Below, piece by piece: positions 1 to 5,100 of a DNA stretch of 5,100 nt. The translations under genes were made by a program, and so were the position numbers. Every line of letters starts with the position of its first letter. Positions within the stretch are counted from its first letter, which is position 1. This DNA comes from Cyanobacteria bacterium UBA8803 (lineage in GTDB: Bacteria > Cyanobacteriota > Cyanobacteriia > Cyanobacteriales > Coleofasciculaceae): positions 1 to 5,100 of the forward strand of contig DNXU01000509.1 of NCBI GenBank assembly GCA_003505715.1, read 5' to 3'. The notes beneath the pieces were generated by a model that worked only from the letters and a program-made list of their open reading frames with translations, made no database searches and was not told where the DNA came from.

Positions 1-1
1 C

Positions 2-1813
2 TCACTGCGGATCGAGGCGCAGTACGGCCATAAAGGCTTCTTGCGGTACATCAACGGTGCCGACAGATTTCATCCGCTTTTTCCCTTTAGCTTGCTTCTG
101 GAGCAGTTTTTTCTTGCGGCTGATGTCACCGCCGTAGCACTTGGCCAGAACGTCTTTCCGCAAGGCCGGAATATGTTCGCTGGCAATGACGCGGCTACCG
201 ATAGAGGCTTGGATGGGAATTTTAAATTGGTGGCGCGGAATCAGTTCCTTGAGTTTTTCCACTAAGGCGCGGCCTACATTGTAGGCTTTATCGCGGTGGA
301 CAATCATTGCTAGGGAGTCAACCGTGTCGCCGTTGATGAGAATATCGAGCTTGACTAGAGGATTTTCACGGTAGCCAATGAGGTGATATTCCATGCTAGC
401 ATAGCCTCGCGATCGCGACTTTAACTGATCGAAGAAATCGGTGACGACTTCTGCCAAAGGCAGTTCGTAGACTAAGGTAGTTCGCCCTTGAGTTAAATAC
501 TTCATATCCTTAAAAACACCACGCCGATTTTGACACAGTTCCATGAGAGTACCGACGTAGGTTTCCGGAGCAATCATTTCCACTTGGACGTAGGGTTCAG
601 CAATTTTTTCCCGTTCGTTGGGAGGGGGTAGGTGGCTGGGATTGTCAATCTCGAAGGTGTCGCCTTTGGTAGTGGTTACTTGGTATACTACAGAAGGTGC
701 TGTTGCGATTAACTCAAGATCGTATTCTCGTTCTAGGCGCTCCTGTACGATTTCCATGTGCAGTAAGCCCAAAAACCCACAGCGAAAACCAAATCCCATT
801 GCAGTGGAGGTTTCAGGTTCATAGTTCAGGGCAGCATCATTGAGCTTGAGTTTTTCCAGGGCTTCCCGCAGATCTTCGTACTGGTCAGCCTCGATGGGAA
901 ACAAACCGCAAAATACCATGGGTTTGGCTTCGGCGTAACCAGGTAAAGGCTCGGATGCAGCTGCGGCAGCCAGGGTAATCGTATCACCCACACGGGCATC
1001 TTCCACAGTTTTAATGGCAGCGGCCAGGTAACCTACCTCGCCAGCGTGCAACTCATCGACCTGGACTTGAGTGGGAGATAAAACTCCCAGTTCATCAATT
1101 TCGTACTCTTTGCCGGAAGCCATCAAGCGAATCTTATTGCCTTTTTTTACCGTGCCATCTACGACTCGGAAATAAACAATCACCCCCCGGTAAGGATCGT
1201 AATAGCTGTCAAAAATCAAGGCTCGCAGGGGTTGGTTAGTCGTATCCTTGGGGGAGGGGACTAGATGCACTATAGATTCGAGGATCTCATCAATGCCGAT
1301 CCCTTCCTTTGCCGATGCCTTGATTGCTCCGCTACAATCGAGACCAATGATCTCTTCGATTTCGCTCTTGACCCGTTCGGGTTCAGCTCCGGGCAAGTCG
1401 ATTTTATTCAAAACAGGAATAATTTCCAGGTTATGTTCCAGTGCTAAGTAAACATTAGCTAGAGTCTGAGCCTCGACCCCCTGGGACGCATCTACTACGA
1501 GCAGCGCACCTTCACAAGCGACAAGCGATCGCGACACCTCATAGGAGAAATCCACATGACCCGGTGTGTCGATAAGATTGAGAACGTACAGCTGGCCATC
1601 GCTAGCCTGGTAGTTCATCCGCGCCGCTTGCAGCTTGATGGTAATTCCCCGCTCCCGTTCCAATTCCATGTTGTCCAGGAACTGTTCCTTCATTTCCCGG
1701 TCACTTACAGTACCAGTCGCTTGCAAAAGCCGATCGGCTAGGGTGGATTTTCCATGATCGATGTGGGCGATGATCGAAAAATTGCGAATTCGAGAGACAG
1801 GGGCGTCAGTCAT
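2..1813 (-). CDS. lepA: Elongation factor 4 (LepA), ribosome-associated translational GTPase
   Basis: Complete 603-residue LepA/EF4, close to the 599 residues of the E. coli protein. GTPase motifs are all present: G1 AHIDHGKS (16-23), G2 RGITI (55-59), G3 DTPGH (82-86, with catalytic His86), G4 NKID (136-139), G5 SAK (167-169). EF-Tu-like domain II and EF-G-like domains III and V follow. The C-terminal domain specific to LepA closes the protein, with the family signature [13 protein letters not shown] at 559-571 and a very basic stretch after it. In the known family it binds ribosomes, hydrolyses GTP, and has been assigned back-translocation and small-subunit assembly or initiation roles; it is cytosolic or membrane-associated. 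The ATG at 1811-1813 gives [20 protein letters not shown], the expected start just before G1. No Shine-Dalgarno sequence is visible; a short hairpin lies there instead. It is transcribed away from the other three genes. Identity is very secure. Confidence -1.
   Translation of the reverse strand: MTDAPVSRIRNFSIIAHIDHGKSTLADRLLQATGTVSDREMKEQFLDNMELERERGITIKLQAARMNYQASDGQLYVLNLIDTPGHVDFSYEVSRSLVACEGALLVVDASQGVEAQTLANVYLALEHNLEIIPVLNKIDLPGAEPERVKSEIEEIIGLDCSGAIKASAKEGIGIDEILESIVHLVPSPKDTTNQPLRALIFDSYYDPYRGVIVYFRVVDGTVKKGNKIRLMASGKEYEIDELGVLSPTQVQVDELHAGEVGYLAAAIKTVEDARVGDTITLAAAAASEPLPGYAEAKPMVFCGLFPIEADQYEDLREALEKLKLNDAALNYEPETSTAMGFGFRCGFLGLLHMEIVQERLEREYDLELIATAPSVVYQVTTTKGDTFEIDNPSHLPPPNEREKIAEPYVQVEMIAPETYVGTLMELCQNRRGVFKDMKYLTQGRTTLVYELPLAEVVTDFFDQLKSRSRGYASMEYHLIGYRENPLVKLDILINGDTVDSLAMIVHRDKAYNVGRALVEKLKELIPRHQFKIPIQASIGSRVIASEHIPALRKDVLAKCYGGDISRKKKLLQKQAKGKKRMKSVGTVDVPQEAFMAVLRLDPQ
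409..416. repeat. HIP1 octamer GCGATCGC, copy 1
   Basis: Perfect palindromic octamer inside lepA, read there as part of the codons for Ser-Arg-Ser-Arg. HIP1 is strongly over-represented in many cyanobacterial genomes, so it supports the taxonomic assignment. No local function is implied. Confidence -1.
1525..1532. repeat. HIP1 octamer GCGATCGC, copy 2
   Basis: Second perfect copy inside lepA, in the Ser-Arg-Ser-Leu stretch shortly after the G3 motif (DTPGH). The reading frame relative to the octamer matches copy 1. Confidence -1.
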
Positions 1814-1826
1814 AGCAATGAGTAAT

Positions 1827-1841
1827 GACTTTCAAAAAGTC
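1827..1841 (-). other. Small hairpin in the lepA leader
   Basis: Six-base arms GACTTT and AAAGTC enclose a three-base loop. The element starts 14 bases upstream of the lepA ATG, near where a Shine-Dalgarno sequence would be expected. The stem has only two G-C pairs, so it is weak, and no T-run follows in either direction, which argues against a terminator. A regulatory role is only a possibility. Confidence -1.
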
Positions 1842-1934
1842 GGCAAAAGGAAATTGGAGTAGCACTTAATGTATTTTAATGTTTCTACCACCAATCTGGA
1901 TGGAACTCCTAGTTGGGAAATCCGGGAAAGCTCT

Positions 1935-1986
1935 TGCCAGGTGAAGTTTTGGGTGTAGTACTAATGCCAGGTGCGCTCATTGCCAG
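1935..1986 (+). repeat. Three direct copies of TGCCAG (two extended to TGCCAGGTG)
   Basis: TGCCAGGTG is found at 1935-1943 and again at 1965-1973, with a third, shorter TGCCAG at 1981-1986. The start-to-start distances are 30 and 16 bases. The third copy overlaps the candidate -35 box of the small gene. Direct repeats placed over a promoter upstream of a DNA-binding-type protein suggest an operator for autoregulation, but this is inference from position only. Confidence -1.
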
Positions 1987-2007
1987 TTATCCTAAAATGT
2001 ATATAAG
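1980..2007 (+). promoter_or_regulatory. Candidate sigma-70-type promoter for the ribbon-helix-helix gene
   Basis: TTGCCA (1980-1985) and TATAAG (2002-2007) each differ from the TTGACA/TATAAT consensus at one position and are 16 bases apart. Transcription would start near 2014, giving a leader of only about 15 bases. A TAAAAT at 1993-1998 is an alternative -10 box without a -35 partner; it would start transcription near 2005 and keep the purine-rich stretch in the mRNA. The two options cannot be separated from sequence. Confidence -1.
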
Positions 2008-2013
2008 GGGAAG
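2005..2013 (+). promoter_or_regulatory. Possible ribosome binding site of the ribbon-helix-helix gene
   Basis: The purine-rich AAGGGGAAG ends 15 bases before the ATG at 2029, further than the usual 5-10 bases. It would lie upstream of the transcript if the 1980-2007 promoter is the true one, so the two calls partly conflict. Confidence -1.
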
Positions 2014-2028
2014 AATAACACGCTAAAC

Positions 2029-2259
2029 ATGAATAATCATGCTGTCCATCGAGAGCATTCTGCGGACAAGGAAGAAATTTCTATCCATTTAGATGCAGAA
2101 CTGCTAGACCAAATCAAACACCTGACCAACGATCCTTCTAAGGTAATAGAAACAGCAATTCGTCAGTGGCTTAGAGGTGAGCGCGAGCGAGATGATGAAC
2201 TAACCCGTTCTTTAAAACGGAATCCTCCCGTACCGCCACGAGGCGAATGGAACGATTGA
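2029..2259 (+). CDS. Small ribbon-helix-helix (CopG/antitoxin-like) protein
   Basis: A 76-residue basic and acidic protein with no membrane segment or signal peptide. Residues 17-22 (ISIHLD) fit the DNA-contacting beta strand, 23-33 helix A, the NDPS turn (34-37) the bend, and 38-49 helix B of a ribbon-helix-helix fold. Proteins of this fold dimerise and bind operator DNA, and many are antitoxins of type II toxin-antitoxin pairs or autorepressors. The charged linker (50-64) and proline-rich tail ending PPVPPRGEWND resemble the disordered toxin-binding tails of such antitoxins. No toxin gene precedes or follows: upstream is divergent lepA, downstream a kinase after 126 bases. The ATG is the first start after an in-frame TAA at 1993-1995. 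The gene is probably real, given the promoter candidate and coherent fold; DNA binding and antitoxin function are inferred, with no partner identified. Confidence -1.
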   Translation: MNNHAVHREHSADKEEISIHLDAELLDQIKHLTNDPSKVIETAIRQWLRGERERDDELTRSLKRNPPVPPRGEWND

Positions 2260-2385
2260 GACTCCATCGGTGAACTCTTCCTGCCTTGAAACTCTGGCTG
2301 GAACTCCAAACCGTGATAGGTTGCATTTACACCTGATAGTGACCGCTAGTCCTTTCTTCGCTTTTAGTTTCCAGGTTTCTTGTAG
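2260..2385 (+). other. Intergenic gap upstream of the kinase gene
   Basis: The 126 bases between the small gene and the kinase contain no terminator-like hairpin followed by a T-run. A TTGAAA at 2286-2291 and a TTGCAT at 2321-2326 have no good -10 partner at normal spacing. Read-through from the small gene is therefore possible, and a non-consensus promoter cannot be excluded. Confidence -1.
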
Positions 2386-4089
2386 ATGATTGCTCCTGCT
2401 AATTCCCAACGTTCTCGCTCTGGGTATCCCGATATGGAATCTAGTACTGTACCAAGCCAGTCTAGCTTTTTGCAGGGGTTAGGGTCCGATCTAGCGTTCA
2501 TTCAGGATGCATCGGGTCAGTACCACTCGTTTTACTGGAAAGATGCCCAGAAATATGGTCTGACTGAGGAGCAAGTGATCGGACTTCCCCTTAAGGAAAC
2601 GTTATATCCGATCGCCCTCGAAGCCTATCGGGATCAAATCCAGCGGATTTTGGAGCAACGTACTCCTGAGCGTTGCATCCATTCGTTTGGTTACCGCAAC
2701 CAATATTTTCCTTTTGAATTGGTGATTGGCCCGATTTTAGAAGCGGATGGCAAGGCAACCAAGGTTTTGGTTATGGGCCACCTGCTACCAGAGTCATCGG
2801 TACAAACAGTAATAGACACTCTGCTGCCTTTCAATCTAGACCCTAATCAAAAACTGCTGACCCAGATTGCACGGAAAATTCGCCGTACCCTCAATCTCGA
2901 TACGATCTGGCAGCAGACAGTGGAAAATTTGGGGAAGGCGATGCAAGTCAGCCGCTGTATTATTTGCTCCTATAAACCAGGGGATGGAGAGGTAAAAGTG
3001 GAGGCAGAGTATTGCCAGGAGCCTTTCACCTCAATGCTAGCTCAGAAATTCAAGCTCGAATCTGAACCAGAACTCAAACAAGCGCTATTGAGTTCTGAAC
3101 CAGTAGTGGTCGATTGCATCAACGACAGTGAATTCCAGCAGCAGTCAGTGCTAGTGGTTTCCACCTCCTATAAAGACGAGCCGAACGGTTTGATTAGCCT
3201 GCAACAGTGCGATCGCACTCGTCAGTGGAGCGATGCGGAAATTGAGCTGGTACGAGAATTAGCTGAACAAGTCGGTACGGCGATCGCTCACGGAACGCTT
3301 TATAAAGAGCTAGAGTTTGCCAGAGCGCAAGCTGAAGAAGCCTCTCGCCTTAAGAGTGAGTTTCTTGCTAATACTTCCCACGAACTGCGCACGCCCCTCA
3401 ATGGCATGATTGGGTTTCTCAAGCTCATTCTGGAAGGTATGGCAGACGACCCCGAGGAACAGCGAGAATTTATTCAAGAAGCTCACAATTCAGCTCTGCA
3501 CCTCCTCAACATCATCAATGACATCTTGGATATTGCCAAGATTGAAGCTGGGAAAATGGAGTTGGAACTAGGTCCAGTCCAGCTAGACGATCTCTTTAGT
3601 AAGGTTCAAGATTTTACAGCTCAGCAAGCTCAGCAGAAAAATCTGAGCTTCTCCATTGAAGTGCCTAGCTCTCACGATGGCATCATCATGTATGGCAATT
3701 ATCAGCGGCTGTTACAGGTGATGTTAAATTTGGTTGGCAACGCCATTAAATTTACAGATGAAGGGGGAATTACGATCAGCGCTGAGATCCTGAAGACAAA
3801 AGTGAACTTTCAAAATCAGGAATTTCCTGGTTATGTTAAAGTGCGAGTGGCTGATACCGGAATTGGTGTCTCTCTCGACAAACAAGACAGACTCTTCCAA
3901 TCCTTCAGCCAAGTTCATGGCGGCCTTAACCGTCCCTACGGAGGCACGGGTTTGGGGCTAGCAATCTCCCAGAAACTGGTGGAAACCATGGGCGGTGTAG
4001 TAAATTTCTTCAGTCTGGGCGAACACCTCGGTTCTACTGTTACTTTCACAGTGCTGCTGTTTCAGACTCCTGTAATGAGAACGACTTAA
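2386..4089 (+). CDS. Cytoplasmic PAS-GAF sensor histidine kinase
   Basis: A 567-residue soluble histidine kinase with no transmembrane segment. A PAS-like domain covers about 31-133 and a GAF domain about 168-306, followed by a helical linker (307-330). The HisKA dimerisation domain carries the H-box SHELRTP with phosphoacceptor His332; E333 and T336 form the ExxT motif linked to phosphatase activity. The HATPase domain has an N-box with Asn448 and Asn452, G1 DTGIG (490-494), an F-box near 503-507 and G2 GGTGLGL (519-525), so the kinase should be active. There is no receiver domain. All six cysteines are in the sensory half, five of them in GAF (191, 194, 210, 244, 275). The GAF lacks the Cys-His pair typical of bilin attachment. 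An in-frame TAG lies immediately before the ATG, so the start cannot be further upstream; Met17 (2434) is an alternative and neither has a clear Shine-Dalgarno site. The methyltransferase gene follows after 14 bases. Its signal and its response regulator are unknown. Confidence -1.
   Translation: MIAPANSQRSRSGYPDMESSTVPSQSSFLQGLGSDLAFIQDASGQYHSFYWKDAQKYGLTEEQVIGLPLKETLYPIALEAYRDQIQRILEQRTPERCIHSFGYRNQYFPFELVIGPILEADGKATKVLVMGHLLPESSVQTVIDTLLPFNLDPNQKLLTQIARKIRRTLNLDTIWQQTVENLGKAMQVSRCIICSYKPGDGEVKVEAEYCQEPFTSMLAQKFKLESEPELKQALLSSEPVVVDCINDSEFQQQSVLVVSTSYKDEPNGLISLQQCDRTRQWSDAEIELVRELAEQVGTAIAHGTLYKELEFARAQAEEASRLKSEFLANTSHELRTPLNGMIGFLKLILEGMADDPEEQREFIQEAHNSALHLLNIINDILDIAKIEAGKMELELGPVQLDDLFSKVQDFTAQQAQQKNLSFSIEVPSSHDGIIMYGNYQRLLQVMLNLVGNAIKFTDEGGITISAEILKTKVNFQNQEFPGYVKVRVADTGIGVSLDKQDRLFQSFSQVHGGLNRPYGGTGLGLAISQKLVETMGGVVNFFSLGEHLGSTVTFTVLLFQTPVMRTT
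3209..3216. repeat. HIP1 octamer GCGATCGC, copy 3
   Basis: Perfect copy in the kinase gene. It encodes the end of Cys275 plus Asp and Arg in the conserved QCDR segment of the GAF domain. Confidence -1.
3280..3287. repeat. HIP1 octamer GCGATCGC, copy 4
   Basis: Perfect copy 71 bases after copy 3, in the last helix of the GAF domain (Ala-Ile-Ala). It is read in a different frame from copy 3, which fits selection on the DNA word rather than on the peptide. Confidence -1.
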
Positions 4090-4103
4090 ACTAACCTCTT
4101 ATT

Positions 4104-4952
4104 ATGCAACCTGCTCAGATCTCCCTTCCTTATTTTGATGCTTTACTAGAACAGCTCGGACGCGGTGAGGCAGAAGTTGAAGAAGCCTTTGGGCGTCACG
4201 TCCACTGGGGGTATTGGGAAAATCCAGCACAAGCAGATAGCTCAGTAGATGACTTCGCGGCAGCTGCCGAGCGGCTATGCCAACGGGTATACTCGGTGGC
4301 ACACATTAAGGAGGGCGATCGCATACTAGATGCAGGTTGTGGCTTTGGTGGAACGATCTCGAGTTTGAACGAACACTTCAACAATATCGAGTTGATTGGT
4401 TTAAATATCGATCCACGACAGCTAGTGAGAGCAAGACAGGAGGTGCAGCCTCATGGGAGCAACCAAATTAAATTTGTAGAAGGGGATGCCTGCCGGATAC
4501 CCTTTCCAGATGCATCCTTTGATGTCGTTTTAGCCGTAGAATGTATTTTCCATTTCCCTAGCCGTGTCGAGTTCTTCCAGGAGGTTCGACGCATCCTCCG
4601 TCCTAGTGGCAGACTGGCAATTTGTGACTTTGTGCCATTACCTGTCTTTAAATTGGTAGGCAAGTTTCTAGAAAAGTTTGGCAGTGCTTACGTCGGAGGA
4701 ACCTACGGAAGAGTTGACAGCCATTTCACCCTCGCTGACTATCAAAAGCTTGCCCAAGAAAGCGGATTTGCTCTAACTTGCCAAGAAGACATCACACTAA
4801 ATACACTGCCCACTTATCCCATTGTTCGCCGCTTATTCGAGCGCATGGGCAAATCTGACTCTGCCAACGTGACCGCATCTATAGAACTAATCAGCCGTTT
4901 GCGACTTCTACGCTATCTGATTCTCAGCTTTGCTGTATTACCCAATAGCTAG
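4104..4952 (+). CDS. Class I SAM-dependent methyltransferase (Methyltransf_11/25 type)
   Basis: A complete 282-residue Rossmann-fold methyltransferase. An N-terminal helical segment with GRHVHWGYW (30-38) leads into the SAM-binding core. Motif I is DAGCGFGG (76-83); the end of strand 2 is GLNID (99-103); motif II is EGDA (126-129) with Asp128 placed to contact the adenine; D140 and VECIFHF (145-151) follow, then RRILRPSGRL. Asn101 stands where many relatives have Asp or Glu contacting the SAM ribose; an Asn there also occurs in sterol methyltransferase-like enzymes, so it is a subfamily trait rather than damage. The C-terminal part probably forms the substrate lid and ends in a hydrophobic stretch. 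The overall pattern resembles small-molecule O- or C-methyltransferases (tocopherol, sterol or polyketide type), but the substrate cannot be told. The ATG is the first start after an in-frame TAA at 4092-4094. No Shine-Dalgarno site is visible, so translational coupling to the kinase gene is possible. Confidence -1.
   Translation: MQPAQISLPYFDALLEQLGRGEAEVEEAFGRHVHWGYWENPAQADSSVDDFAAAAERLCQRVYSVAHIKEGDRILDAGCGFGGTISSLNEHFNNIELIGLNIDPRQLVRARQEVQPHGSNQIKFVEGDACRIPFPDASFDVVLAVECIFHFPSRVEFFQEVRRILRPSGRLAICDFVPLPVFKLVGKFLEKFGSAYVGGTYGRVDSHFTLADYQKLAQESGFALTCQEDITLNTLPTYPIVRRLFERMGKSDSANVTASIELISRLRLLRYLILSFAVLPNS
4315..4322. repeat. HIP1 octamer GCGATCGC, copy 5
   Basis: Perfect copy in the methyltransferase gene just before SAM motif I, encoding part of Gly-Asp-Arg. 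Confidence -1.
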
Positions 4953-4958
4953 TGTAGG

Positions 4959-4979
4959 AAGGCATAAGGCATAAGGGAA
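4959..4979 (+). repeat. Short tandem heptamer repeat (AAGGCAT, two copies plus a variant)
   Basis: AAGGCAT at 4959-4965 and 4966-4972 is followed by AAGGGAA at 4973-4979. Seven-base tandem repeats in non-coding DNA (STRR class) are characteristic of filamentous cyanobacteria. With only two perfect units this is a minimal example. It begins seven bases after the methyltransferase stop codon. Confidence -1.
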
Positions 4980-4981
4980 GT

Positions 4982-5000
4982 AAGCTTTTTAAAATTTTTT
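4982..5000 (+). other. A/T-rich tract after the methyltransferase gene
   Basis: An AAGCTT site runs into alternating T and A blocks (TTTTTAAAATTTTTT). The tract is self-complementary but has almost no G-C pairs, so it is not a convincing intrinsic terminator. Its position just downstream of the last gene of the series makes a weak termination role possible. Confidence -1.
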
Positions 5001-5047
5001 ACATAGTGAGTTATATCTAGCCCTTTTATATAGAGATGGTTTGTAGT

Positions 5048-5063
5048 AGGCACTTTAGTGCCT
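5048..5063. repeat. Perfect 7-bp hairpin, probable dispersed cyanobacterial repeat
   Basis: AGGCACT and AGTGCCT pair perfectly around a two-base loop, preceded by TTTGTAGT. From memory, GTAGTAGGCACTTTAGTGCC and close variants with compensating arm changes are common in intergenic DNA of filamentous cyanobacteria, which would make this a small dispersed repeat. No T-run follows on either strand, so it is not a standard rho-independent terminator, though it could protect the 3' end of the methyltransferase mRNA. Confidence -1.
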
Positions 5064-5078
5064 GACGATACTCTATGC

Positions 5079-5099
5079 ACCAACCACCAACAACAAATA
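5079..5099 (+). repeat. Degenerate ACCAACA-type heptamer run at the window edge
   Basis: Reads as ACCAACC, ACCAACA, ACAAATA in successive sevens and is almost free of G and T. It resembles the start of the C/A-rich low-complexity or heptamer repeats seen between cyanobacterial genes. It is cut by the window end, so its length and true unit cannot be judged. Confidence -1.
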
Positions 5100-5100
5100 A

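Larger units (their letters stand above)
1814..2028. other. Divergent intergenic region between lepA and the ribbon-helix-helix gene
   Basis: These 215 bases hold no convincing reading frame or RNA gene. The lepA side has a small hairpin (1827-1841) and a TAAAAT hexamer on the minus strand (1878 down to 1873) that could be a -10 box, but no matching -35 box is found 16-18 bases away. The right side has three TGCCAG copies and a better promoter candidate facing the small gene. Both genes must start transcription here unless a promoter lies further inside a gene. Confidence -1.

Noticed and set aside
41..1741. Several plus-strand open frames of 60-74 codons within lepA
   Set aside because: They lie opposite a complete, strongly conserved gene and their translations show no family features; they are antisense shadows.
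1814..2028. tRNA or known small RNA in the divergent intergenic region
   Set aside because: No cloverleaf arms, T-loop sequence or familiar small-RNA motif could be found on either strand.
1901..2307. Nine-base direct repeat TGGAACTCC at 1901-1909 and 2299-2307
   Set aside because: One such match between two few-hundred-base non-coding stretches is not far from chance, and there is no further shared sequence.
2212..2409. Minus-strand open frame of 65 codons spanning the gap before the kinase
   Set aside because: It overlaps the end of the small gene and the start of the kinase, has no ribosome site and no recognisable domain.
2881..3303. Phytochrome-like bilin-binding GAF domain
   Set aside because: The conserved Cys-His chromophore attachment pair is absent; the QCDR cysteine is in the common C-terminal GAF motif.
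4982..5063. Intrinsic terminator for the methyltransferase gene
   Set aside because: The T-rich tract has no G-C stem in front of it, and the good hairpin at 5048-5063 is not followed by a T-run.

Overview
The window looks like chromosomal DNA from a cyanobacterium, probably a filamentous or colony-forming one. The evidence is five perfect copies of the octamer GCGATCGC (HIP1, over-represented in many cyanobacterial genomes) in 5.1 kb, near-balanced base composition, start codons mostly lacking a Shine-Dalgarno sequence, a LepA of typical cyanobacterial form, a soluble PAS/GAF histidine kinase, and heptamer and hairpin repeats in the right-hand non-coding end. The species cannot be named from this.

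Layout. The left third (2-1813, minus strand) is a complete lepA gene for the ribosomal GTPase EF4, with its stop codon at the window edge. A 215-base divergent intergenic region (1814-2028) follows. It holds a short hairpin in the lepA leader, three copies of TGCCAG, and a plausible sigma-70-type promoter facing right. Three plus-strand genes come next: a 76-residue ribbon-helix-helix (CopG/antitoxin-like) protein at 2029-2259; a 567-residue cytoplasmic PAS-GAF-HisKA-HATPase histidine kinase at 2386-4089; and a 282-residue class I SAM-dependent methyltransferase at 4104-4952. The last 148 bases have no gene. They hold a tandem heptamer repeat, an A/T-only tract, a perfect 7-bp hairpin of a type that recurs in cyanobacterial genomes, and the start of an ACCAACA-like low-complexity run cut off by the window edge.

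How the genes relate. lepA is an independent housekeeping gene. Kinase and methyltransferase are 14 bases apart and are probably co-transcribed. No response regulator is visible, so the kinase's output partner must lie elsewhere or beyond the window. The ribbon-helix-helix gene has its own likely promoter and may read through a 126-base gap into the kinase, but this is unproven. Its toxin partner, if it is an antitoxin, is absent.

I found no clearly new system. The points most worth a second look are the kinase-methyltransferase pair, the concentration of cysteines in the kinase's GAF domain, the orphan ribbon-helix-helix protein with repeats in front of its gene, and the dispersed-type hairpin at the right end.
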